A stretch of 5,767 nt of DNA from Nitrospirota bacterium (GCA_015232165.1 JADGAE010000133.1:1-5767), one strand, 5' to 3'; shown: positions 1-5,473, numbered from the stretch's first letter. Translations and numbers: made by a program. The notes: a model not told the origin generated them from the letters alone.

Positions 1-82
1 TTACCGCGCCCCCTTCAGAACCCCCTGCAAGGGGAGGGGCGAGCCGCCCCGGGCACGAAGAAGTCCCCTTGACCCCGTAAAA
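1..82 (+). repeat. G/C-rich hairpin cassette, copy R1 (left part cut off by window edge)
   Basis: This is a copy of the repeat family also seen at 2001-2106, 5508-5634 and 5674-5767. It contains hairpin CCCCT-GCA-AGGGG (22-34), hairpin GGGGCG-AGC-CGCCCC (36-50), and the shared tail CCCCTTGACCCCGTAAA (66-82). Bases 1-35 match 5710-5744 at 34 of 35 positions. Its tail also matches the copy at 2001-2106. It lies downstream of argA on the minus strand and could help end that transcript, although no U-tract follows the hairpins in that direction. The left part of the copy lies outside the window. Confidence 0.85.
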
Positions 83-95
83 ATGCGACATTTTT
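79..95. other. AT-rich perfect hairpin between repeat cassette and terminal-repeat arm
   Basis: AAAAATG (79-85) and CATTTTT (89-95) are perfect reverse complements around the loop CGA. The run of T or U on either strand could support weak termination of the korB-korC-argA transcript, which ends at 150. The stem is low in GC, so a true terminator is uncertain; it may simply be part of the mobile element whose arm follows at 91-125. Confidence 0.4.
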
Positions 96-125
96 TGTAT
101 TTAACCCAATCGAAACGCGCTATAG
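91..125 (-). repeat. Terminal-inverted-repeat arm of a second MITE-like element (right arm)
   Basis: Read on the minus strand, this stretch matches 5474-5508 on the plus strand at 29 of 35 positions. The shared core GCGTTTCGATTG is at 107-118 (complement) and 5481-5492. In both places the arm points towards a hairpin cassette (R1 here, R4 there). The two arms look like the opposite ends of one element type, with only one end of each copy inside the window. The outer boundary and any target duplication cannot be fixed here. Confidence 0.65.
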
Positions 126-149
126 TTTGGTATATATGCAGAACATTTC

Positions 150-650
150 TTATATCGTGATGATAACGGCCTGCTCGTCACACGACGGGAATTTGGGGCA
201 GTTTATACAATCCCCCCAGGTCTTGTGGGGGAGGAGGGACTTGTCGATCTTTTCAAATCCGTGCTTTATAAAAAACTCCGGCACATACGTCAGCGCAAAC
301 ACCCTGCCAACGCCCAGAGAGATGGCCTCCTTTAGACAGGAGTCAAGCAACTGTCCGCCCAACCCCCTTCGTTGACTGGATGGGTGTACTGCCAGCGACT
401 TTACCTCCGCCAGGTCCTCCCAGAGGATGTGCAGGGCACAGACCCCCACCAAGGTCTTCGTTATCGTCTCTACGGGGATTTCCAGGAAGGGCTCAGGAGA
501 ATTGTCATCCTCACAGCAGACAAAGTACTCCCTTATGTTGCCATAGATGGTGTGTAACGACCGGGGAAGCATCAACTGTATGGATGCAAAGTCGTTTATG
601 AGTTTGTGCAGGGCTGTGGCGTCAGCTACGGTTGCTTTTCTGATCTTCAA
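150..650 (-). CDS. argA: Short-form N-acetylglutamate synthase (GNAT N-acetyltransferase)
   Basis: A single-domain GNAT protein of 166 residues, resembling the short ArgA proteins that transfer acetyl from acetyl-CoA to glutamate, the first step of arginine synthesis. Visible family marks are the N-terminal IRKA start, LMLPRS (26-31), the ALHILWEDLAEVKSLAV strand pair (72-88), the acetyl-CoA loop QRRGLG (93-98), ALTYVPEFF (119-127), and the C-terminal PHKTWGDCINCPKFPSC tail (141-157) with three cysteines. It lacks the kinase-like domain of long ArgA. Residues about 49-66 look like a small insertion, which makes it slightly longer than relatives as I recall them. The start is TTG, chosen because the family begins here and no early ATG exists; AAGGGA lies 10 bases upstream. 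The gene overlaps the end of korC by 29 bases, so translational coupling is likely. Other GNAT substrates cannot be ruled out. Confidence 0.85.
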   Translation of the reverse strand: MKIRKATVADATALHKLINDFASIQLMLPRSLHTIYGNIREYFVCCEDDNSPEPFLEIPVETITKTLVGVCALHILWEDLAEVKSLAVHPSSQRRGLGGQLLDSCLKEAISLGVGRVFALTYVPEFFIKHGFEKIDKSLLPHKTWGDCINCPKFPSCDEQAVIITI

Positions 651-1176
651 CTATTTTAAATCCCTTAAGCAGGGCCTGTTTATTAACGGACATGGCCTGT
701 CCCGTGCATTTTGACTGGTTGTTTTCAAGGGCGGTAAAGAGCACTTCCCGAGTAAAAATACCCGTTATGGCCGATACAGAACCCAGCATCACCATGTTTG
801 CGGCCTTTGTATCTCCAATCTCCGATGCTATGTAGTTGGCGTCAATACCGCGAATATTAACATCCTGGTTGTTGTCTATGGTCATTAGCGATGAGTCGTA
901 AAACAGTATGCCGTCTTTTTGCAGTCGTGGTGCAAACTTCCTCGATGAGGCCTCCGTAAAGACTATGAGGATGTCCATCCAGGTGATGACGGGTGGACCT
1001 ATGATCTCTTCCGATATGACCACTGTGCAATTGGCAGTGCCACACCTCATCTCCGCCCCGTAGGACGGATACCAAGTGACCTCCTTGCCCTCTATCATGG
1101 CTGCGTAGGCCATGACCTTGCCCATAAACAGGATACCCTGACCGCCGCTGCCTCCTATAAGCACCTTCTTTTCCAA
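622..1176 (-). CDS. korC: 2-oxoacid:ferredoxin oxidoreductase, gamma subunit
   Basis: A protein of 184 residues, full length for the gamma (POR/KOR gamma) domain of ferredoxin-dependent 2-oxoacid oxidoreductases, which turn a 2-oxoacid and CoA into acyl-CoA, CO2 and reduced ferredoxin in the cytoplasm. The glycine-rich start GGSGGQG (8-14) and the conserved YPSYGAEMRCGTANC (36-50) identify it. It starts with TTG four bases after the korB stop; the upstream GGA is weak, so translation probably depends on ribosomes finishing korB. It overlaps argA at its 3' end. The substrate is not settled by sequence: 2-oxoglutarate (Kor) and branched-chain 2-oxoacids (Vor) both fit. The alpha and ferredoxin-type delta subunits are absent from the window. 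Confidence 0.9.
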   Translation of the reverse strand: MEKKVLIGGSGGQGILFMGKVMAYAAMIEGKEVTWYPSYGAEMRCGTANCTVVISEEIIGPPVITWMDILIVFTEASSRKFAPRLQKDGILFYDSSLMTIDNNQDVNIRGIDANYIASEIGDTKAANMVMLGSVSAITGIFTREVLFTALENNQSKCTGQAMSVNKQALLKGFKIVEDQKSNRS

Positions 1177-1180
1177 TCTG

Positions 1181-1924
1181 CTACTGTCCGGTATTGTCCT
1201 TTAATGTTGCGTTTCTAAAGACCTTGGACATTTCGTTACTTATCCATTGCAGCGCATCTATTGGAGACAAGTGCCAATCGGTTGGACAGGGTGAGAGAAT
1301 CTCCAGAAAGCTGAATCCAAGGCCGTTGAGTTGATTTTCAAAGACCCTTTTGACGAGCCTCTTTGTGTTAAGGACGTTTTTGACGTTGTCAAGCGATGTT
1401 CGCGCGACAAAGACCGAACCATCAATTGCCGCAATCAGCTCGGAGACCTTCATGGGATGCCCCTCGGAGGCAACGGTCTTTCCACGCGGACAGGTCGTTG
1501 TCCGTTGGTTCAGGAGGGTTGTGGGGGCCATCTGTCCGCCCGTCATACCATAGGTGGCGTTGTTTATAAAGAACACCGACAGGTTCTCTCCCCTGTTGGC
1601 GGCGTGTATGATTTCGGCCATTCCTATGGCTGCCAGATCGCCATCCCCCTGGTAGGAAAACACCACCGTATCGGGGTTTACCCGCTTGAGCGCAGTGGCC
1701 ACGGCAGGGGGCCTTCCGTGAGCACACTCTATTATGTCAAAGTTAAAGTAATCATAGGCAAACACGGCACAACCAACCGGCGCTATCCCGATCACCCTGT
1801 GGCGGATACCAAGTTCGTCTATGCTCTGGGCTATCATCCGGTGCAGGAGGCTATGACCGCATCCGGGACAAAACCTGAACGCGGTGTTGCGAAGGCTCTC
1901 AGGCCTCTCAAATACCTTTATCAT
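1181..1924 (-). CDS. korB: 2-oxoacid:ferredoxin oxidoreductase, beta (TPP-binding) subunit
   Basis: A protein of 247 residues, close to normal length for the thiamine-pyrophosphate-binding beta subunit. CPGCGH (19-24) supplies cysteines typical of this family. The cofactor and Mg site is GDGD (93-96) followed about 25 residues later by NN (121-122) and YGMTGGQMAPTT (125-136). IECAHGRPPAVATALKR (65-81) resembles the Kor/Vor branch rather than pyruvate enzymes, but the exact substrate is inferred, not shown. It heads the korB-korC-argA unit. The ATG start is supported by the family's usual N-terminus (FERPESLR). Its promoter lies so close that the 5' leader would be only about five bases, and no good ribosome site is seen. 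Family operons normally put the alpha gene just upstream; here a repeat-rich gap and a divergent gene replace it. Confidence 0.92.
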   Translation of the reverse strand: MIKVFERPESLRNTAFRFCPGCGHSLLHRMIAQSIDELGIRHRVIGIAPVGCAVFAYDYFNFDIIECAHGRPPAVATALKRVNPDTVVFSYQGDGDLAAIGMAEIIHAANRGENLSVFFINNATYGMTGGQMAPTTLLNQRTTTCPRGKTVASEGHPMKVSELIAAIDGSVFVARTSLDNVKNVLNTKRLVKRVFENQLNGLGFSFLEILSPCPTDWHLSPIDALQWISNEMSKVFRNATLKDNTGQ

Positions 1925-1935
1925 CTTACGTGTAT

Positions 1936-1964
1936 ATTATAGCACACATCTCAATTTGCGACAA
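1936..1964 (-). promoter_or_regulatory. Sigma70-type promoter of korB-korC-argA, nearly leaderless
   Basis: On the minus strand TTGTCG (1959-1964, 4 of 6 matches to consensus) is followed by exactly 17 bases and a perfect TATAAT (1936-1941). Transcription would start near 1929, only about five bases before the korB ATG at 1924. The MITE target duplication begins just eight bases upstream of the -35 box. Confidence 0.6.
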
Positions 1965-1972
1965 CAGGGGCA

Positions 1973-1980
1973 AGCAGGAA
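1973..1980. repeat. Target-site duplication, left copy
   Basis: AGCAGGAA here is repeated exactly at 2179-2186, directly outside the two terminal inverted repeats of the element at 1981-2178. The preceding A and the following TC extend the match, so the true duplication may be 8 to 9 bases. Confidence 0.75.
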
Positions 1981-2000
1981 TCAGGGCAATCGCCTTTGAC

Positions 2001-2034
2001 CAAAAGAAAAAAAGAATGGGGGACTTTGTCCCCC
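2001..2034 (-). terminator. Intrinsic terminator on the minus strand, upstream of korB
   Basis: Read on the minus strand, a 7-bp all-perfect stem GGGGGAC/GTCCCCC with a 3-base loop (2018-2034) is followed by ATTCTTTTTTTCTTTT (2002-2017), a textbook U-rich tail. No minus-strand gene lies just upstream, so it may insulate korB from antisense transcription coming out of the decarboxylase region, or be a by-product of the repeat. Confidence 0.55.
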
Positions 2035-2106
2035 CTCAGACCCCTCTACAAGGGAGGGGGTGGGGCACCCCGGCCACAAAGAAGCCCCCTTGACCCCGTA
2101 AAGGGC
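2001..2106 (+). repeat. G/C-rich hairpin cassette, copy R2, inside the MITE-like element
   Basis: An A/G-rich lead (2001-2016) is followed by hairpin GGGGGAC-TTT-GTCCCCC (2018-2034), CTCAGACCCC, a CCCT/AGGG pairing (2042-2054), hairpin GGGGTG-GGG-CACCCC (2057-2071), and the tail CCCCTTGACCCCGTAAA (2087-2103). From 2051 to 2103 it aligns base for base with few changes to R1 (31-82). Hairpin 2057-2071 corresponds to GGGGCG/CGCCCC at 36-50, with a paired C-G to T-A change. Confidence 0.85.
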
Positions 2107-2109
2107 TGG

Positions 2110-2140
2110 TTGACAAGTTGAAAAGTGGCTATTTTATCAT
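2110..2140 (+). promoter_or_regulatory. Possible outward promoter inside the MITE-like element
   Basis: A perfect TTGACA (2110-2115) is followed after 19 bases by TATCAT (2135-2140, 5 of 6 matches). It would read out of the element towards the decarboxylase gene. The spacing is longer than ideal, and a second, better-placed promoter exists downstream. Confidence 0.3.
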
Positions 2141-2178
2141 AAAAAACATCATAAAGGTTTCAAATGCGATTGCCCTGA

Positions 2179-2186
2179 AGCAGGAA
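2179..2186. repeat. Target-site duplication, right copy
   Basis: AGCAGGAA directly follows the right terminal repeat and equals 1973-1980. Removing the element and one copy restores a continuous sequence CAAGCAGGAATCC. Confidence 0.75.
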
Positions 2187-2232
2187 TCCATATAGCCACT
2201 ACTTTCTTATGCACCCCAAAAGTTGTTTGAAC

Positions 2233-2263
2233 TTGACAATTGAACGTCCACATGTGGTATGGT
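2233..2263 (+). promoter_or_regulatory. Promoter of the decarboxylase-truA unit with palindromic operator-like site
   Basis: TTGACA (2233-2238, perfect) precedes TATGGT (2258-2263) with a 19-base spacer and a TGG extended -10. The perfect 10-bp palindrome CCACATGTGG (2248-2257) fills the spacer just before the -10 and overlaps the extended element, a position where a repressor could act. A second inverted repeat, TGACA-T-TGTCA (2272-2282), lies around the likely start of transcription. TTGAAC also occurs twice (2227-2232, 2240-2245). Confidence 0.5.
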
Positions 2264-2305
2264 ATGAAATATGACATTGTCAAATATGGATAAGGATTGA
2301 AAATT

Positions 2306-2353
2306 ATGAGGTCAAGGGGACTTTTTTTTATAAATGGAGTTAAACGGCTATGA
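2306..2353 (+). CDS. Possible 15-residue leader peptide overlapping the decarboxylase start
   Basis: ATG at 2306 opens [15 protein letters not shown] and ends at TGA 2351-2353, which overlaps the decarboxylase ATG as ATGA. AAGGA (2292-2296) lies nine bases upstream, a better ribosome site than the GGAG (2336-2339) that serves the decarboxylase itself. The reading frame includes a run of eight T and a 14-base fragment of the repeat family (2310-2323). It could couple translation of the downstream gene or be a chance frame; the peptide resembles nothing known to me. Confidence 0.3.
   Translation: MRSRGLFFINGVKRL
2310..2323 (-). repeat. Inverted fragment of the hairpin-cassette family in the decarboxylase leader
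   Basis: GGTCAAGGGGACTT is the exact reverse complement of bases 61-74 in copy R1. Only this tail piece of the cassette is present, directly followed by eight T. It lies within the possible leader peptide and upstream of the ribosome site. Confidence 0.5.
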
Positions 2354-3300
2354 ATGCAACAAGGAAACGAATATTAGTAACGGGTGGGGCTGGATTTTTG
2401 GGGTCGCACTTATGTGAGAGGCTTTTGACCGATGGTAATGATGTCATCTGTCTTGATAACTTCTACACTGGGCGGAAGGAAAACATTGTCCACCTAATGT
2501 CTGACAGGTATTTTGAGATCCTGCGGCACGACATATGTTTCCCGCTCTACGTGGAGGTTGATGAGATATACAACCTGGCCTGCCCGGCCTCTCCGATACA
2601 CTACCAGTTTGACCCGGTGCAGACAACAAAGACCTCCGTCCACGGGGCCATAAACGTGCTGGGACTGGCAAAGAGGCTTAAGATAAAGATACTTCAGGCA
2701 TCTACATCGGAGGTCTACGGCGATCCCACGGTCCACCCACAGACCGAAGACTACTGGGGCAACGTCAATCCCATCGGTATGCGGGCATGCTATGACGAGG
2801 GCAAGCGGTGTGCCGAGACGCTGTTTTTCGACTACCACAGGCAACACAAGATGAGGGTAAAGGTGGCCAGGATATTTAACACGTATGGGCCGCGCATGCT
2901 CCAGAACGATGGCCGTGTCGTCAGCAACTTCATAGTCCAGGCCCTGCGCGGACAGGACATAACGGTTTATGGCAAGGGCCGGCAAACGCGCAGCTTCTGC
3001 TACGTCGATGACCTCGTAGACGGCCTGGTCAGGCTCATGCAGAGCCCCGATGAATTCACGGGGCCGGTCAACCTCGGTAATCCGGGTGAGTTCACCATCC
3101 TTGAGCTTGCACGGAAGGTTTTGGAGATGATCGGTTCCAGCTCCAGGATAATATACGGTGCGCTTCCCCCCGATGACCCCACGCAGAGGCAACCAAACAT
3201 CACTCTTGCCAGGGACGTCCTGAAGTGGCAGCCACACGTGTCACTGGATGAGGGGTTGGAGAAGACTATCAGGTATTTTAAAGCGCTCCTGCAGATTTGA
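2350..3300 (+). CDS. UDP-glucuronate decarboxylase (UDP-xylose synthase), soluble form
   Basis: A 316-residue extended short-chain dehydrogenase that converts UDP-glucuronate to UDP-xylose in the cytoplasm, using bound NAD+, to supply surface glycans. The Rossmann motif GGAGFLG is at 12-18 and the ribose-binding D36 in [16 protein letters not shown] (76-86) and TSEVYGDP (119-126, catalytic Ser-Glu) are typical of this enzyme. The catalytic pair is Y148 and K152 in CYDEGKR, and R214 sits in [10 protein letters not shown], as expected for the UXS branch. No membrane segment is seen; length is normal for bacterial UXS. GGAG lies 10 bases before the ATG. It is first in a unit with truA and follows its own promoter. 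Related UDP-sugar epimerases are less likely given the PASP and TSEVYGDP signatures. No glycosyltransferase is nearby. Confidence 0.93.
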   Translation: MNATRKRILVTGGAGFLGSHLCERLLTDGNDVICLDNFYTGRKENIVHLMSDRYFEILRHDICFPLYVEVDEIYNLACPASPIHYQFDPVQTTKTSVHGAINVLGLAKRLKIKILQASTSEVYGDPTVHPQTEDYWGNVNPIGMRACYDEGKRCAETLFFDYHRQHKMRVKVARIFNTYGPRMLQNDGRVVSNFIVQALRGQDITVYGKGRQTRSFCYVDDLVDGLVRLMQSPDEFTGPVNLGNPGEFTILELARKVLEMIGSSSRIIYGALPPDDPTQRQPNITLARDVLKWQPHVSLDEGLEKTIRYFKALLQI

Positions 3301-4064
3301 CCAAGATACGTCTGACTCTGTCGTATGATGGCACACACTATCACGGATGGCAGGTACAGCCCGCGACAGAGACCATCCAGGGACGTATAGAGGGCGCGCT
3401 GAGGACAATCACCTCGGCAGGTGTTGACCTCGTTGGGGCAGGCAGGACCGACGCCGGGGTACATGCCCTCGGGCAGATTGCCGCCTTTACCTCCGATACG
3501 CACCTGCCGCCGCACACCATCATGAGGGCCCTAAACGCCCTCATGCCCGCAGATATACGCGTCATTGACGCCGACTATGCCCCGGAGGGATTTCATCCGC
3601 GTTTTAGCGCCAAGGCAAAACGCTATGTCTACGTGATATCAATGGGCACCTCTGTAAATCCATTCCTGTATCGCTACTGTTGGCATATAGGTCATCCCCT
3701 GGATATCACTGAAATGGCTACGGCTGCCGATACCCTCACCGGCAGGCACGACTTCAAGTCCTTCTGCGCCTCAGACACGGACATAAAAACCACTATCAGG
3801 GAGGTCACTGCCCTGCGCATAGAGCAGTTGCCCCTGTTGCGATTTATGGACTTTGGCATTGCCGGGGATTTCGTCAGGGTGAGCATAGAGGCCGATGGCT
3901 TCCTGCGACACATGGTACGAAACATCGTTGGTACCCTCGCAGCCGTCGGCAGGGGCAGGTTAAATACCCAGGGAGTAAGCGACATCCTGGCGGCCAGAGA
4001 CCGCCGTAGTGCCGGAGAGAATGCCCCTGCAAGGGGGTTATTCCTGGAACGGGTCTTTTACTGA
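3297..4064 (+). CDS. truA: tRNA pseudouridine(38-40) synthase TruA
   Basis: A 255-residue enzyme that isomerises uridines 38 to 40 in the anticodon arm of tRNAs to pseudouridine. The N-terminal [13 protein letters not shown] (10-22), the catalytic loop GRTDAGVHA (49-57, with Asp52 as nucleophile), [27 protein letters not shown] and the C-terminal [13 protein letters not shown] are all hallmarks; length is normal. The start is TTG, overlapping the decarboxylase stop as TTGA (3297-3300). No purine-rich ribosome site is visible, so reinitiation after the upstream gene is likely. It ends in a convergent arrangement with the ykgJ-type gene, preceded by a T8 run (4081-4088). Its pairing with a sugar-nucleotide gene has no obvious functional reason. 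Confidence 0.96.
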   Translation: MTKIRLTLSYDGTHYHGWQVQPATETIQGRIEGALRTITSAGVDLVGAGRTDAGVHALGQIAAFTSDTHLPPHTIMRALNALMPADIRVIDADYAPEGFHPRFSAKAKRYVYVISMGTSVNPFLYRYCWHIGHPLDITEMATAADTLTGRHDFKSFCASDTDIKTTIREVTALRIEQLPLLRFMDFGIAGDFVRVSIEADGFLRHMVRNIVGTLAAVGRGRLNTQGVSDILAARDRRSAGENAPARGLFLERVFY

Positions 4065-4123
4065 ATCTATGGGATAATTATTTTTTTTACTTCTTCTTTA
4101 TTGGGTCAAGGTGACCAGTCCCC
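4065..4123. other. Convergent intergenic gap with T-run, small hairpin and repeat fragment
   Basis: The gap between truA and the ykgJ-type gene holds T8 (4081-4088), a perfect hairpin GGTCA-AGG-TGACC (4104-4116) and GACCAGTCCCC (4113-4123), which matches the cassette family at 5742-5752 and 5584-5594. The hairpin is not followed by a U-tract on either strand, and the T-run has no clear stem before it, so a standard intrinsic terminator is not shown. The fragment ends at the stop codon of the minus-strand gene. Confidence 0.4.
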
Positions 4124-4735
4124 CTATTGCCCCTCATGGCATCCATTGGCAAAGTCCACAACCATATCGGCTATCGTCTTTTTGGTCTTTTGCACAAAGA
4201 ACAGCTCCTGTCTGAGCTGCTTCTCAAGCATTGCGATCCTCGTGTAAAACGGCGTCCGGTCAAGCAGTTGCCCCTTGCTCTTTACGTCGTAGCCGCATTT
4301 CTGCACAAACAGTTGACAACCATCCCACTGCTGCGTGCCCTTCGTTGGCGAGTGCAGCACTGCCGCCACACCGTGGATCCGGCATATCAGCGGTCTGTGC
4401 TTGTAGACAATGCAGCGCCCCTGATGATTTACCGGACACATGAGCCGTAACGTGTGACTGTCATAGGGGTGTCTGGCCAACTGCGTACAGTAGGCCTCGG
4501 CGTTGTGCAGTACGGCCTCTGCTACTTGCTGATCGGCGATCTCCGACAATCCGCGAAACAGATAGTACTCCTCTATAAGGGTGTAGTGGTAAAAGACGGT
4601 CGTGCAACAGTTGTCATTACAACCATCGCAGTTAAAGCCGCTATAGACACCCTGCATGCAGGCATATTGCTCATCGATCTCCCGGTATATCTCGCCCAGC
4701 TTATCCATGAACGGTGTTACGTCGTTTACGGCCAT
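4124..4735 (-). CDS. YkgJ-type cysteine-cluster protein (putative metal-binding)
   Basis: A 203-residue protein of the CxxCxxxCC (YkgJ/UPF0153) family, thought to bind zinc or an iron-sulfur cluster; no defined reaction is known. C36, C39, C43 and C44 form the signature FNCDGCNDNCC. C100, C108 and C118 lie in MCPVNHQGRCIVYKHRPLICRIHG, and C140 and C147 follow, giving the usual eight-or-more cysteine pattern. No signal peptide or membrane segment is seen. The ATG overlaps the hisB stop as TAATG, with AAGGGG (4744-4749) eight bases upstream, so it is co-translated with hisB. Its link to histidine synthesis is unknown. Codon use looks like its neighbours. The last codons abut a fragment of the cassette repeat. 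Confidence 0.85.
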   Translation of the reverse strand: MAVNDVTPFMDKLGEIYREIDEQYACMQGVYSGFNCDGCNDNCCTTVFYHYTLIEEYYLFRGLSEIADQQVAEAVLHNAEAYCTQLARHPYDSHTLRLMCPVNHQGRCIVYKHRPLICRIHGVAAVLHSPTKGTQQWDGCQLFVQKCGYDVKSKGQLLDRTPFYTRIAMLEKQLRQELFFVQKTKKTIADMVVDFANGCHEGQ

Positions 4736-5322
4736 TACAGTGTCCCCTTTGTGGATGGTATACCCTCGATCCTCGGGTTTTTGGCAACGGCCACGGAGAG
4801 TGCCCGAGCAAAGGCCTTAAAGATGGCCTCGTATATGTGATGTGCGTCCCTGCCGTAGTGCAGTACGATGTGCAGGTTACACAGGGCGTGATTGCTCAGG
4901 CCCCTGAAGAAGTCCTCAAAGAGCGACACCTGCAGGTCCTTGAGGGTGCCGAGGGTCTCCTTGACGTGATAGACCAGGTATGGCCGTCCGCTGAGGTCAA
5001 TGACCACCTCCGCCAGGGCCTCATCCATCGGGATGGTGGCCGCCCCGTAACGGTTGATGCCCTCCTTGGTACCAAAGGACTTTGACAACGCCTGACCTAT
5101 GGTTATCCCCATGTCCTCCATCAGGTGGTGGTAATCGACCTCCGTGTCACCCTTTGCAGTTATGTCGATGTCAAACAGGCCGTGTTTGGCCATTAGGTTA
5201 AGCATGTGATTTAGAAACGGTATGGGCGTATCAATGCGTGCCTGCCCGCTACCGTCAAGGTCTATCTCAACGTTGACGTCCGTCTCCGTTGTCTCTCTGT
5301 GTGTTTGTGCCTTTCTATTCAT
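4735..5322 (-). CDS. hisB: Imidazoleglycerol-phosphate dehydratase
   Basis: A 195-residue monofunctional enzyme that dehydrates imidazole glycerol phosphate to imidazole acetol phosphate, the sixth step in histidine synthesis; there is no phosphatase domain. Two metal-binding HHxxE motifs, HHLME (65-69) and HHIYE (161-165), mark the internal duplication and the di-manganese site. PMDEAL (98-103), DLSGRP (109-114) and the C-terminal IPSTKG are present. Residue 38 is Asn in PFLNHML, where Asp is usual. AGGAGT (5329-5334) lies seven bases before the ATG, a strong ribosome site. It precedes the ykgJ-type gene with a one-base overlap. No other his gene is in the window, so the pathway is dispersed or a larger operon is broken here. 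Confidence 0.96.
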   Translation of the reverse strand: MNRKAQTHRETTETDVNVEIDLDGSGQARIDTPIPFLNHMLNLMAKHGLFDIDITAKGDTEVDYHHLMEDMGITIGQALSKSFGTKEGINRYGAATIPMDEALAEVVIDLSGRPYLVYHVKETLGTLKDLQVSLFEDFFRGLSNHALCNLHIVLHYGRDAHHIYEAIFKAFARALSVAVAKNPRIEGIPSTKGTL

Positions 5323-5373
5323 TCAGATACTCCTATCGTGTTTGCTTTTCATGGCCTTGCCACCTTGACCACC

Positions 5374-5402
5374 TTTATAGCAATTAGTTTAACAGATAAC
5401 AG
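5374..5402 (-). promoter_or_regulatory. Possible hisB promoter
   Basis: TATAAA (5374-5379, minus strand) lies about 50 bases before the hisB ATG, with CTGTTA (5397-5402) 17 bases further up. The -35 box matches consensus at only three positions, so the call rests mainly on the -10 box, the AT-rich setting and the absence of any gene upstream. Confidence 0.35.
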
Positions 5403-5473
5403 GGTCCAATGTACACGGAAGGAAAAAAACAGGAACCAGGCTACTTCGTCATCAATTGTGCGCATGATATCAC

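Larger units (their letters stand above)
1981..2178. mobile_element. MITE-like non-autonomous element, 198 bp, carrying a hairpin cassette
   Basis: The ends are TCAGGGCAATCGCCTTTGA (1981-1999) and its reverse complement TCAAATGCGATTGCCCTGA (2160-2178), matching at 18 of 19 positions with the first 13 perfect. The element is flanked by the 8-bp direct repeat AGCAGGAA, the expected footprint of DDE transposition. It has no transposase; the interior holds hairpin cassette R2 (2001-2106), a minus-strand terminator and a possible outward promoter. It would need a transposase from a parent insertion sequence elsewhere. The family is not recognised. It sits immediately upstream of the korB promoter, between that operon and the divergent decarboxylase gene. 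Confidence 0.75.

Noticed and set aside
1331..1942. Long plus-strand frame opposite korB
   Set aside because: It is antisense to a gene with clear family motifs, has no family resemblance, and lacks a credible ribosome site.
2051..2065. G-quadruplex in the G-run AGGGAGGGGGTGGGG
   Set aside because: There are only three runs of three or more G, and a perfect hairpin with the adjacent CACCCC competes.
1884..2121. Small plus-strand frames through the MITE and cassette R2
   Set aside because: They span the korB promoter and repeat hairpins and read as low-complexity peptide.
2494..3237. Long minus-strand frame opposite the decarboxylase gene
   Set aside because: It is antisense to an unmistakable UXS gene, its protein has no recognisable motif, and its length follows from codon bias of the real gene.
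4024..4036. CCCCTGCAAGGGG in truA, identical to bases 22-34 of the repeat
   Set aside because: It encodes the conserved APARG of TruA, so the match is best explained by protein constraint and chance.
5323..5352. Nine-codon frame ending just before hisB, as a histidine attenuator peptide
   Set aside because: It contains only one His codon and has a weak ribosome site; no run of His codons or competing hairpins is seen.
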